Source: Woeseiaceae bacterium (GTDB lineage: Bacteria > Pseudomonadota > Gammaproteobacteria > Steroidobacterales > Woeseiaceae). From it: a DNA stretch of 64,000 nt. The DNA lies in NCBI GenBank assembly GCA_028279985.1, contig JANQMR010000011.1, positions 124,001 to 188,000 of the forward strand, written 5' to 3'. Under the pieces are notes generated by a model. It saw only the letters and a program-made list of their open reading frames with translations, did no database searches and had not been told where the DNA came from. Shown here one piece after another: positions 1 through 8,827 of the stretch; position 1 is the first letter of the stretch, and every line of letters begins with the position of its first letter. A program made the position numbers and the translations under genes.

Positions 1-17
1 ACAGTCCGTCTAGGTAA

Positions 18-1367
18 CTAGCCCAGTTCACGGCTGGTCAGCAGGTCGCTGCTCTGTTTGCCGAGCTGCTCGACGAGGCGGTTGACGCGCCCCGTCAGGA
101 TACTGTGCAGCAGCACCAGCGGGATGGCCACGCCCAGGCCGAGCTGGGTCGTGACCAGCGCCTGCGAGATACCGCCCGACATGAGCTTGGGATCGCCCGT
201 GCCGAACAAGGTGATCGACTGGAAGGTCTCGATCATGCCTGTCACCGTGCCGAGCAGCCCGAGCAGCGGACTGACCGCGGCGAGCACCGCGAGCGTAGGC
301 AGGCCGCGGTGCAGCAACGAGCTTTCCTCGGCAAGCTGTTCGTCCAGGCGGATGCTGGCTGCTTCGGTGCCGCCGTCCTTCGCCTCCTCGACGATCTTCT
401 GCAGCCGGCCGAGCGGATTCTTGCCATTCGATTCGTCGGCCGTGGCCTGGGCGGCGATCGCGCGGCGGGCCAGCATCAGCCCGATCGAACGCCGGATCAC
501 GATCAGTATGCCGATGACACCGAGAATCAGGATCAGGTAGCCAATGAAGCCACCCTGGTCGACACGCTCGCCCATGTCGGGCGACTGCACCATCAGCGCC
601 AGGATCGCGCCTTTCGACGGGTCCAGCGCCATCGGCCGCATCTCGCCCGGCCCCGCTTTCTCGAGCGCTCCGGCCATGTTCTGGAAACGCGCCGTCGGTT
701 GCCGGCTGAGCTCGACGAGCTTGCCCGAGTCCGGTAGGAAACGCAGGAACTTGCCGTCCGACACGGACGTGAATACGCCGACCCGGGTCACGTTCTGCGA
801 CGCTTCATCGCCCTGCGGCTTGATGACGATCGACGGGAACTGCACGACCTTGCCGGACTCCGCGATCTCGCTCATCACGCTGGTCCAGAGCTGCTTGATG
901 TCGTCGATCGTCGGTGTCGTGGATGCCTTGCCGAGATTCTGCAGGAAGGGCGAACGCTCCGGCTGCTCGGCGGCGACCAGCGACGTGTTCATGACGCTGT
1001 AGGCGTTCAGCGCCGTCTGCCGCACGATTGCGAACAGATCGTTGAGATCGCCCGAGCGCTCGCGCAACTCGCCCTCGTAACGCGTCAAGGTCAGCTCGTT
1101 TTCCTCGTATTCGGCGCGAAGCTGGTCCGCGCGGCGATTGGCCGCGGCGAGCTGTGCGCGGGCGTCGCGCAGGAGCTCCTGTTGCTCGGCCCGGACGGAG
1201 AGGAAACGGTTGATGCGTTCCTCGTCGTAGGCCGCTTCCTTGAGCGCCTCCTGGCGCACCGATTCGACCAGCGCGTCAACGTCGTCGATCGCCGCCGACG
1301 CGACTGTGGGTAAGGCCAGCGCCGCAGCCGCAAGCACGCGGAAAGGTCTTGCTATTGCTTGTCTCAT
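18..1367 (-). CDS. MotA/TolQ/ExbB proton channel family protein, long periplasmic form
   Basis: About 449 residues. It begins with a signal-like stretch ending near VASA, then a long charged coiled-coil periplasmic region (about residues 25-130). A transmembrane segment follows (GYLILILGVIGILIVIRRS, about 275-295). The C-terminal TolQ/ExbB core carries two further membrane helices around SPLLGLLGTVTGMIETFQ and the final third. This is the large ExbB variant usually encoded with DUF3450, a small ExbB, ExbD, TonB and a TPR protein, where it helps power outer-membrane TonB receptors. The ATG at 1367 overlaps the upstream gene stop as ATGA; a longer reading frame exists but would sit inside the neighbour. 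The rest of the operon lies beyond the left edge. Confidence 0.88.
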   Translation of the reverse strand: MRQAIARPFRVLAAAALALPTVASAAIDDVDALVESVRQEALKEAAYDEERINRFLSVRAEQQELLRDARAQLAAANRRADQLRAEYEENELTLTRYEGELRERSGDLNDLFAIVRQTALNAYSVMNTSLVAAEQPERSPFLQNLGKASTTPTIDDIKQLWTSVMSEIAESGKVVQFPSIVIKPQGDEASQNVTRVGVFTSVSDGKFLRFLPDSGKLVELSRQPTARFQNMAGALEKAGPGEMRPMALDPSKGAILALMVQSPDMGERVDQGGFIGYLILILGVIGILIVIRRSIGLMLARRAIAAQATADESNGKNPLGRLQKIVEEAKDGGTEAASIRLDEQLAEESSLLHRGLPTLAVLAAVSPLLGLLGTVTGMIETFQSITLFGTGDPKLMSGGISQALVTTQLGLGVAIPLVLLHSILTGRVNRLVEQLGKQSSDLLTSRELG

Positions 1368-2137
1368 GAGCGGCTCTCCGGTGCGGGTACGGGCAGTCGG
1401 ATCAGGTCGGGCGGCAATTGCTTGCGTGCGATCCGAATCGCCCGGTCCAGCGGTTGCCGATATTCGTCGCCAAGCTCGACCCACCGATCGACGGTGTTGT
1501 CCCAATGTCCGATCTCGAGGCCGTCCAGGGTCATGTAATAAAGCCCCAAGCGTCCGAAGCGCAGGAAGTTCACGGTACGCGTTTCGGCGCCGTCCGTGAG
1601 CTCGCCTTCGTAAGCTTCAATCGTGTGGCCGTATTCGAGCTCGATCTGATAAGCCTCCGAAATCCGCCGGTACTTCTCCGAAGTCGGCACCTCCGGGCGT
1701 TCCATCAGTTGCCTGAGCGCGACGATCCGCTGGCTGCGCTCGCTTTCGAGAAACGGGATGTCGATCGACACGAATTCCTCCAGCACTTCGATCATCCGTA
1801 CGATCAACGGCAGGATGCGGCGTTTCGTGACTTCGATTTCGTTGAACTTGCGTTCAAACTCGGCGAGCTCGACACGCTGGGTCGAGACCAGTCCCTGGAG
1901 CTGGTCGTTGTACGCGGCAAGATCCGTGACCTGCGCCATCGTCTGCCGGTACTCGTTGAGCGCGTCCCGGGTCTGGTCGTCCAGGGCATCGATGCGTCTT
2001 TGCACCTCGGCACTGGCCTCCAGACTGCGGGTTTGCACGTCCATCGCCTGGCGAACCTGGTCCTGGGCATGCGCGACGGTGACGACGAGAAAGAGTAGGA
2101 GGCTGCCGATCGGCGGCAGGACTTGCGGAGGTCTCAT
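1364..2137 (-). CDS. DUF3450 family periplasmic protein
   Basis: 257 residues with an N-terminal signal peptide (cleavage near VAHAQ, about residue 25). A long helical, coiled-coil-like middle (about 30-130) is followed by a compact C-terminal part with TVNFLRFGRLGLYYMTLDG and WDN, the hallmark region of DUF3450. The family is almost always the first gene of TonB-energising operons with a long ExbB, and here it overlaps that ExbB gene by four bases. Its molecular role is not established; by context it is a periplasmic accessory of the TonB motor. The upstream gap of 480 bases should hold the operon promoter. Confidence 0.85.
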   Translation of the reverse strand: MRPPQVLPPIGSLLLFLVVTVAHAQDQVRQAMDVQTRSLEASAEVQRRIDALDDQTRDALNEYRQTMAQVTDLAAYNDQLQGLVSTQRVELAEFERKFNEIEVTKRRILPLIVRMIEVLEEFVSIDIPFLESERSQRIVALRQLMERPEVPTSEKYRRISEAYQIELEYGHTIEAYEGELTDGAETRTVNFLRFGRLGLYYMTLDGLEIGHWDNTVDRWVELGDEYRQPLDRAIRIARKQLPPDLIRLPVPAPESRS

Positions 2138-2617
2138 GTGCCTGTCCCCTGGTTTTTCACTCGGGCGAGTTCTTATTCTTAGCCGGATGGTAGAAGATCG
2201 GCAGGCGGGGCAGGGTCGTGGATTCTACCTAGGACGCCTGTGCATCGGTCCGGCGAGGCGCCCTTATGGTCCTATGATGGTCCGGTCCGGTCCGGTCCGG
2301 TCGAGCGTCGATATCGATTCTTGCCGCCTGCGCCACCGGAGTCGCCGGGATCCCAGGTATTGCCGGTATTGGCCTGCGGAAAATGCTCATGGTCGCGACG
2401 CGGGCCAGGTGTTGAAATCGGGTCAAATCCGGGCCGGCCTCAGGGCCTGCTCGGGCGGCGATACCCTTCGGCGGCAATGGGTGGCAATGGGCGGCAATAC
2501 CGCGACCATACGACGACGACAAAGACAGCCGCGCCGTGCTCCGCATCGGGTCGGCCATACGGTACAATCTCGCGCCACGCCACCAACCAACAGCAAGACA
2601 ACCATACGGGGACCACT
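2138..2617. other. Intergenic region between divergent DUF3450 operon and aldolase
   Basis: 480 bases without a supportable gene. It contains a GGTCC microsatellite (2279-2302), a run of GGCGGCAATGG-like repeats near 2470-2500, and a TACAAT box at 2563-2568 that could be a -10 element for the aldolase, although no convincing -35 partner is visible. Open frames across it have no recognisable protein character. Confidence 0.5.
2279..2302. repeat. GGTCC pentanucleotide tandem repeat
   Basis: Four perfect GGTCC units plus a partial fifth lie in non-coding DNA between two divergent promoters. A 5-base unit makes it a candidate for slippage length variation. Confidence 0.9.
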
Positions 2618-3511
2618 GTGAGCAGCTTTGATCAACAACTCGAAAAAATCAGGACCAAACCCGGTTTCATCGCGGCGCTTGACCAAAGTGGCGGCAGCAC
2701 GCCCAAGGCGCTCAGGCTCTACGGTGTCGGCGAAAACGCCTACTCCAACGACGAGGAGATGTTCGCCATCGTCCACGAAATGCGGACCCGGATCATCACC
2801 AGCCCCTCGTTCGGCGGCGATCGTATTCTCGGCGCCATCCTGTTCGAGAACACGGTGGACCGGGAGATCGAAGGCCAGCCGACTTCCAATTACCTCTGGC
2901 AGGTAAAAAACGTCGTTCCGTTCCTCAAGGTGGACAAGGGGCTGGCCGACGAATCGGACGGCGTGCAGCTCATGAAACCGATCCCGGATCTAGACGCGCT
3001 GTGCGCCAAGGCGAAAGCCAAGGACATGTTCGGCACCAAGATGCGCTCGGTGATCAAGAGTGCTAACGCCGACGGCGTTGCCGCCAACGTGGCGCAACAG
3101 TTCGAGTTCGGCCGTCAAATCGCCGCCGCAGGCCTGGTACCCATCATCGAGCCCGAAGTGGACATCAACGCACCCGACAAGGCCGAAGCCGAGGACCTGT
3201 TGCATGCGCATCTGATCGACCACCTCGACGGACTGGACACCGATACGATCGTCATGCTCAAGCTGACGCTTCCCGAGCAGGACAACCTGTACAGCGACTG
3301 CATCTCGCATCCCAACGTCGCCAAGGTCGTGGCCCTGTCCGGCGGATACACGCGGGAGGAAGCCAACCAACGCCTGGCGAAACAGAACGGCATGGTCGCG
3401 AGTTTCTCCCGCGCGTTGTCGGAGGGACTCTCGGCACAGCAGAGCAAGGAGGACTTCGACGCGATGCTGGACGGCTCGATTCAGAGTATCTTCGACGCGT
3501 CGAGCACCTGA
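2618..3511 (+). CDS. fda: Class I fructose-bisphosphate aldolase
   Basis: 297 residues from a GTG start. It splits fructose-1,6-bisphosphate into dihydroxyacetone phosphate and glyceraldehyde-3-phosphate, or the reverse in gluconeogenesis, through a lysine Schiff base. Family blocks include [17 protein letters not shown] near the N-terminus, FLKVDKGL (Schiff-base region), [25 protein letters not shown] and a C-terminal [15 protein letters not shown]. It closely resembles the short bacterial Fda enzymes of Staphylococcus type rather than the metal-dependent class II FbaA. The GTG is chosen because all upstream in-frame sequence is low-complexity and lacks family similarity. It stands alone, so it appears to be monocistronic. 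Confidence 0.93.
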   Translation: MSSFDQQLEKIRTKPGFIAALDQSGGSTPKALRLYGVGENAYSNDEEMFAIVHEMRTRIITSPSFGGDRILGAILFENTVDREIEGQPTSNYLWQVKNVVPFLKVDKGLADESDGVQLMKPIPDLDALCAKAKAKDMFGTKMRSVIKSANADGVAANVAQQFEFGRQIAAAGLVPIIEPEVDINAPDKAEAEDLLHAHLIDHLDGLDTDTIVMLKLTLPEQDNLYSDCISHPNVAKVVALSGGYTREEANQRLAKQNGMVASFSRALSEGLSAQQSKEDFDAMLDGSIQSIFDASST

Positions 3512-3642
3512 GCCTCCGGGCGGTCCCCGGACCGCGGCCGCCGGCTATCGAAACGAAGTGTTACAAAAACGGTCTTAAACGCCGTAGCGCCTCCGCTCAT
3601 ACTTGTCGCTACCGTTTTGCCGTTACCCTTTAGGAGGGCACC

Positions 3643-4185
3643 ATGCGTCTGATATCGGCGATACTCTTGCTCACGCTCGGCGCACCCGCGCTGGCCTGCG
3701 ACGGCGAGCTACTGGATCAGGACTTCCGCAAGCTCGCGTCGGAGGAAGCGGTCAATCTTTGTGAAGCCTATTCGGGTAAGGTCGTGCTGGTCGTGAACAC
3801 GGCATCCAAATGCGGCTTGACGCCCCAGTACGAGGGCTTGGAAAAAATGTACAGCGAATATGGCGAGGACGGCCTGGTGGTGCTGGGTTTTCCGTCCAAC
3901 CAATTCCTGGGCCAGGAGCCCGGCACCGAAGAAGATATCCAGGAATTCTGCCGGCTGACCTACGGCGTTCGCTTCCCGATGTTCGAGAAAATCAAAGTTC
4001 GCGGCAAGAACGCACATCCGTTTTTTGCCGAGCTTGCCGAAAAATCCGGGACCTACCCGACCTGGAATTTTCACAAGTTCCTGATCGGCCGCGACGGTGA
4101 GCTGATTACCGAATTCAGCCCGCGTACCCGTCCCTACGACGAAAAAGTCATCGCCGCAGTCGAAACGGCACTGGGCGAGAGCTGA
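3643..4185 (+). CDS. Exported glutathione peroxidase family protein
   Basis: 180 residues. A signal peptide (about 1-18, ending APALA) directs it to the periplasm; the following Cys19 makes a lipoprotein possible but the lipobox is poor. The thioredoxin-fold GPx domain has the peroxidatic Cys57 in NTASKCGLTPQY, a probable resolving Cys103 in EFCRLTYGVRFP, and the partner residues in FPSNQF and TWNFHKF. Having a second cysteine suggests it is recycled by thioredoxin rather than glutathione. The start has a good ribosome site (TAGGAGGGCACC). No operon partners; the gene converges on lhr. Confidence 0.9.
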   Translation: MRLISAILLLTLGAPALACDGELLDQDFRKLASEEAVNLCEAYSGKVVLVVNTASKCGLTPQYEGLEKMYSEYGEDGLVVLGFPSNQFLGQEPGTEEDIQEFCRLTYGVRFPMFEKIKVRGKNAHPFFAELAEKSGTYPTWNFHKFLIGRDGELITEFSPRTRPYDEKVIAAVETALGES

Positions 4186-4222
4186 CCGCAGCGCAGGCCG
4201 GCGCAGCGCACCGCCGGCCCGT

Positions 4223-4254
4223 TGCCGGCCTCGCGGAGCGCGAGGAAGCCGGCA
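4223..4254. terminator. Hairpin between convergent gpx and lhr
   Basis: Inverted repeat TGCCGGC-CTCGCG / CGCGAG-GCCGGCA, a two-part stem with a three-base loop and a small bulge, followed on the plus strand by GTTTCG. The T-run is short, so its role as a shared terminator is inferred mainly from its position between two convergent stops. Confidence 0.4.
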
Positions 4255-4293
4255 GTTTCGTGGATCGAGTCACCTTCGGACGCGACCGGTGTC

Positions 4294-7200
4294 CTATCCC
4301 GCGGTGCGCGCCGTCCGGCGGGTATCGACCAGCCCGCGGTAATCGGTCGAAAATCCCGCCTTGCGGAACTCATCGGACAGTACCGACTCCGCGACCGCGA
4401 CCCCATCGACTTTTTCGACGACCAGCAAGCCGCGACCGCGCGGCACGCTGCGCAACCTTTCGATGGCCGACGCCAGGGCGCCGTCCCCGTCGCGCAAGGC
4501 GGCCGGGAACGTAATCAGGTGCCGGCCGCGCCGGCCGGCGTACATCAGCGGCCGCCCGCGGGCGAGCAACACCCAGGCCCCTGCAAGCCGGCGCGGTTTT
4601 GCCTTCGCCGCGTCGGCGGGCTCCGGCCAAGGGACCAGCGCACCGTACGGATTCGCCGGATCGGTTGCCGCCAGTACCGCGACGTCCTCTGGCACGACGG
4701 CGGTATCGCGCTCTTCGGTCTCCGCCCGAAACACGCGCAGGCGGTCGACGGCGCCTGCGTGCGCGAATTGCGCTCCGGCCAACCCGTCGACGAAATGGCC
4801 CCGCCGCACGCGTCCCTGTTCCTCCATTTCACGTAACACCTTGTAGATCGGCGCGAACCCGCCGGGCAAAGCCTCGCTGCGCGCGCAATCGCGGCTGACG
4901 ACGCCGTAACGATCGAGGAGCAGGCGCGTCCGGGCGACGGCGCTTGCGGTAGGCTCGGGCGCACCGGACACGAGTCCGCTGACCAGCGACCAGCGCCCGC
5001 CGGCCATCGGCCCGCCGGTGCCACGCCGCAGCCGGCCGCGCCGCGGGGCACTGCGGCCGAGATCGCGCAGCGGGGCGAAGGTATCGTTGGTGATCTGCCC
5101 TGCCCAGACGAGATCCCACAAGGTCTCGCGCAATTCGGCCGCGGAAGCGGCATTCACCGCGCTTTCGATTTCGACCAGAAACGACGCGCCGTTTTCGCCC
5201 AGGCAACCCAGCACGGCCGCGTGCAAGGTTGTCGGCGCGTCGTAGTCCTCGATCTCGAGAAGATCCCCGACCTGAGCGCGCAGATACAGCGCGACACGCC
5301 CGTCGCGCGCACCGCCGGCGCCGCGGCCTACCCAGACGATCCGGCCGCTCGCCGCCAGCGTATCCAGCAGGTCCGGATGGAATCCCGCGACCCGCGTCGG
5401 CAACACCACCGTGCTCCACACCGACCAGGGCAGGCTCAGGTCCTGTAACTGCGCAACGACTTCGACCAGCCGTTCCATACCCTGCCGGTCGCTGTGAATA
5501 CCGTGCCAGGCCGGCAGAAACGCGGCCAGGGCCGACGTATCGACTGCCGCAACTTCGTCGCGGAGGCGGGCGAGATTGCGGCGCTTGAGCCGCTTCAAAA
5601 CCTCGGCGTCGCACCAGTCGAGCTCGGCGCCCCCCGGCCGCATCTCGCCTCGCAGCAAGACCCCCTCGGTTTCCAGCACGCGCAGCACGGCTTCGGCCGG
5701 CGCCGGACGCAGGCCGAAGCGAACGGCGGGGTCCCGGGTCAGGAACGGTCCGCGACGCCTCGCGAAACGTTTGAACAGCCGTTCCAGCGGCCGCTCGACC
5801 GGCGCCAGGAAGGCATCTGGAAGGCCCGCCGGCGCCGAAGCGCCTAGCGCGTCCCGATACAGGCCCGCATCCTCCGCTGCGATCCAGCGCGGATCGCCGG
5901 CCACCCGGATTTCGGCAGCCCGCCTTTGCCGGACGAGCGCGTCCAGCCATGCGGCGGGGTCCGTAGTGCAGCGATCCGCGAGCTCCGCGGTCGTAAGGTC
6001 CCCGAGCCTACGCAACAGGTCGTGTGTTTCATCCGCGTCCCTGGCGCGGTAGCCGTCGGCAAAGTGCTGCAACTCGGCTTCGAGCTCGGCCAGCACGTCC
6101 GGATCGATCAGGTCGCGCATTTCCGCCTGGCCGAGGAGCTCCCCGAGCAGCGCCCGATCCAGGGTTAGCGCCTGCGCCTTGCGCTCGGCGAGCGGCGCAT
6201 CCTGTTCATAGAGGTAGGCTGCGACGTAAGCGAAAACCAGCGAGCGGGCAAAAGGCGACGCCGAGCGGGTTTCGACATCCTCGACCGTCACTGCGCGGCT
6301 GCGGATGTCGGCGAGCAGGGATTTCAGTCCGTCGAGGTCGAAGACGTCCGCCAGCGCCTGGCGATAAGTTTCGACCACGATCGGAAAATCCGGGTACGAA
6401 CGGACCGTCGCCAACAGATTCTGCGCTTTCAGCCGCTGCGCCCAGAGCGGTGAACGCCGGCCGGGATTCCGGCGTCTGAGCAACAATGAACGGACAGCAT
6501 TCTCACGGAACAGTCCCGCGAACAAGGACGTGGCGGCAAGCTGATCGGTGACCCGCTCGACGACCTCGTCCGGGTCCGGTAACAGCGCATCCAGCGAGGG
6601 TAACTCCTCGACATCGGCGAAACGCAATACGATCCCGTCGTCGGTGTACATGACCTGAATCTCGTAACCGCCGGCCTCGCCGAGGATCGCCTGCAATGCC
6701 ATCGCCCACGGTGCGTGGATGCGTGCGCCGAACGGCGTCAGGATGCAGACCCGCCAGTCGCCGAGTTCGTCGCGAAAACGCTCGACCGTGATCGACCGGT
6801 CGGTCGGCAGGCTGCCGGTTTCGGTTTTTTGTTCGGCAACATAGGCGGCCAGGTTCTCCGCGGCAAAGGTATCGAGCGGCGTATTGGCCTCGAGCCACGC
6901 GACCGCGCGCGCCTGGCCCAGCCGGCCCAGGCGCGCCGTGAACGCGCCGATCGCCCGGCCGAGCTCGATCGGGCGGCCCGGCCCATCGCCGCGCCAGAAC
7001 GGCAGGCGGCCGGGCTCCCCGGGTGCCGGCGTGACGACGACACGGTCCCGGGTAATGGCTTCCACCCGCCAGGTGCTCGCACCCAGGGTCACCTTGTCGC
7101 CGACCCGGGTCTCGAACACCATCTCCTCGTCGAGTTCGCCGACCCGCGGGCCTTCCTCGCCGAGATGGACGCCGAAGGCGCCCCGATCCGGGATCGTGCC

Positions 7201-8712
7201 GGCATTCATCCGCGTCACCAGGGCCGAACCGCGTCGCGGCGACAGCCGGTCCTCGCTGCGATCCCAGGATAAAAGGGGCCTCAGATCGGCAAAATCCGAC
7301 GACGGATAGCGGCCGGAAAGCATGTCCAGCACGGCCTCTAGCGCATGCCGGGACAGGTCGCGATAAGGCCAGGCGCGTTTGACGATAGCTTCGATGTCTG
7401 AGACCTTCATCGGCGACTGACAACACATCGCGACGATCTGCTGGGACAACACGTCTAGCGGGTTCGACGGTACGTCGATCGATTCGAGCTCGGCGTCGAG
7501 CATGCGCTGTGCGACCACCGTGCTCTCGAGCAAATCGCCGCGGAATTTCGGATAAATCCTGCCGATGCTGACTTCGCCGACGCCGTGTCCGGCGCGCCCC
7601 ACGCGCTGCAGACCGCGGGCGACCGAACCCGGCGATTCCACCAGCAACACCAGATCGACGGCGCCCATGTCGATACCGAGCTCCAGCGAGCTGGTCGCAA
7701 CGATGCCGCGAATCGTGCCGCTTTTGAGACCCTCTTCGATCTCGGCGCGTTTTTGGTGCGAAATCGAACCGTGATGAGCGCGGACCAGGGCTTCCCCGGC
7801 CAGCTCGTTGAGCTTGTGCGCGAGCCGCTCGCAAAGCCCGCGGCTGTTGACGAACACGATCGTCGAGCGCCGCTCGCGGATCGCGGCCAAGAGCGCCGGA
7901 TAAATCGACGGCCAGATGCCGCGTTCCGCCTGCGGCGTACCGACCTCGCGGGAAGAAGATTCACCGGGTGTCGAGCCGCCGGTTTCGGGCGCCGGCGGGT
8001 TCTGCATGTCCGGTACCGGTACCTTGACTTCGAGCGACACCGCGGGCCTGGCCGAACAGTCGACGATTTCGACGTCCCGGTCGCCGCCGAGGAAACGCGC
8101 CACCGCGTCGAGCGGCCGCACCGTCGCCGACAGTCCGATACGCTGCGGCTCGTCTTCGGTAAGCCCGGCAATCCGTTCCAGCGACAGCGCGAGATGCGCG
8201 CCGCGTTTGGTCGGCGCGAGCGCGTGTATCTCGTCGATGATGATCGTTTCCACGCTGCGAAGATTGTCCGCGGCCTTCGAGCCCAGGATCAGGTACAGCG
8301 ACTCGGGTGTCGTCACCAGAATATCGGAGGGGTGTTTGCTTTGCCGTTGGCGTTCGCGCTGCGGCGTGTCGCCGGTCCTGACGGCAAGCCCGACCGGCCT
8401 GAGCGGCTGCCCGATGCGCTCGGCGACGCGGGCGATGCCGGCCAGCGGCGCGCGAAGATTACGTTCGATGTCATACACCAGCGCCTTCAACGGCGACACG
8501 TAGAGCAGGCGTACGCCTGCCGGTACCGGGTCCGGCATCCCGCTCAAACGATCGATACCCGCGAGAAACGCGGCCAGGGTCTTGCCGCTGCCGGTCGGCG
8601 CGACCAACAGGGAATGGCGGCCGCTGCTTATGCTTCGCCAGCCGCGTCGCTGCACCTCGGTCGGCTCGCCGAAGCTGTCCTCGAACCAGCCCTGTGTCGC
8701 CTGGTGGAACAT
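4294..8712 (-). CDS. lhr: Large Lhr-type ATP-dependent helicase
   Basis: 1472 residues, the usual size for long Lhr (about 1400-1550). N-terminal superfamily 2 helicase core: Walker A APTGSGKT (about 40-47), DEIH box in IIDEIHALAPTKRG, motif III SATV, and RecA2 motifs with VGRAGHGVG. The winged-helix and long Lhr C-terminal regions (DUF4145-free, beta-rich) follow. Lhr is a 3'-5' DNA translocase linked to DNA repair and RNA:DNA unwinding. Many genomes encode it beside a metallophosphoesterase, which is absent here. The ATG at 8712 (MFHQATQGWF) is preferred because family homology begins there; an in-frame extension to 8853 would run into hypF. Confidence 0.9.
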   Translation of the reverse strand: MFHQATQGWFEDSFGEPTEVQRRGWRSISSGRHSLLVAPTGSGKTLAAFLAGIDRLSGMPDPVPAGVRLLYVSPLKALVYDIERNLRAPLAGIARVAERIGQPLRPVGLAVRTGDTPQRERQRQSKHPSDILVTTPESLYLILGSKAADNLRSVETIIIDEIHALAPTKRGAHLALSLERIAGLTEDEPQRIGLSATVRPLDAVARFLGGDRDVEIVDCSARPAVSLEVKVPVPDMQNPPAPETGGSTPGESSSREVGTPQAERGIWPSIYPALLAAIRERRSTIVFVNSRGLCERLAHKLNELAGEALVRAHHGSISHQKRAEIEEGLKSGTIRGIVATSSLELGIDMGAVDLVLLVESPGSVARGLQRVGRAGHGVGEVSIGRIYPKFRGDLLESTVVAQRMLDAELESIDVPSNPLDVLSQQIVAMCCQSPMKVSDIEAIVKRAWPYRDLSRHALEAVLDMLSGRYPSSDFADLRPLLSWDRSEDRLSPRRGSALVTRMNAGTIPDRGAFGVHLGEEGPRVGELDEEMVFETRVGDKVTLGASTWRVEAITRDRVVVTPAPGEPGRLPFWRGDGPGRPIELGRAIGAFTARLGRLGQARAVAWLEANTPLDTFAAENLAAYVAEQKTETGSLPTDRSITVERFRDELGDWRVCILTPFGARIHAPWAMALQAILGEAGGYEIQVMYTDDGIVLRFADVEELPSLDALLPDPDEVVERVTDQLAATSLFAGLFRENAVRSLLLRRRNPGRRSPLWAQRLKAQNLLATVRSYPDFPIVVETYRQALADVFDLDGLKSLLADIRSRAVTVEDVETRSASPFARSLVFAYVAAYLYEQDAPLAERKAQALTLDRALLGELLGQAEMRDLIDPDVLAELEAELQHFADGYRARDADETHDLLRRLGDLTTAELADRCTTDPAAWLDALVRQRRAAEIRVAGDPRWIAAEDAGLYRDALGASAPAGLPDAFLAPVERPLERLFKRFARRRGPFLTRDPAVRFGLRPAPAEAVLRVLETEGVLLRGEMRPGGAELDWCDAEVLKRLKRRNLARLRDEVAAVDTSALAAFLPAWHGIHSDRQGMERLVEVVAQLQDLSLPWSVWSTVVLPTRVAGFHPDLLDTLAASGRIVWVGRGAGGARDGRVALYLRAQVGDLLEIEDYDAPTTLHAAVLGCLGENGASFLVEIESAVNAASAAELRETLWDLVWAGQITNDTFAPLRDLGRSAPRRGRLRRGTGGPMAGGRWSLVSGLVSGAPEPTASAVARTRLLLDRYGVVSRDCARSEALPGGFAPIYKVLREMEEQGRVRRGHFVDGLAGAQFAHAGAVDRLRVFRAETEERDTAVVPEDVAVLAATDPANPYGALVPWPEPADAAKAKPRRLAGAWVLLARGRPLMYAGRRGRHLITFPAALRDGDGALASAIERLRSVPRGRGLLVVEKVDGVAVAESVLSDEFRKAGFSTDYRGLVDTRRTARTAG

Positions 8713-8827
8713 CAGCGACCGGCCGGCGCGGGCTCGCCGCTTTGTTGGGTGTACAGTGTGCGCACCGTGCCGATCATATCCGCTTCGGCCGCGGACTTGT
8801 CGTCGCGGTAAACGCGACGAGCTTTCG

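Noticed and set aside
2229..2567. 112-codon minus-strand frame in the aldolase upstream region
   Set aside because: Low-complexity translation from GGTCC and GGCGGCAATGG repeats, no start context.
6500..7834. Long overlapping frames opposite or within lhr (440 codons and similar)
   Set aside because: High-GC shadow frames with Arg-rich translation; lhr shows conserved helicase motifs throughout.
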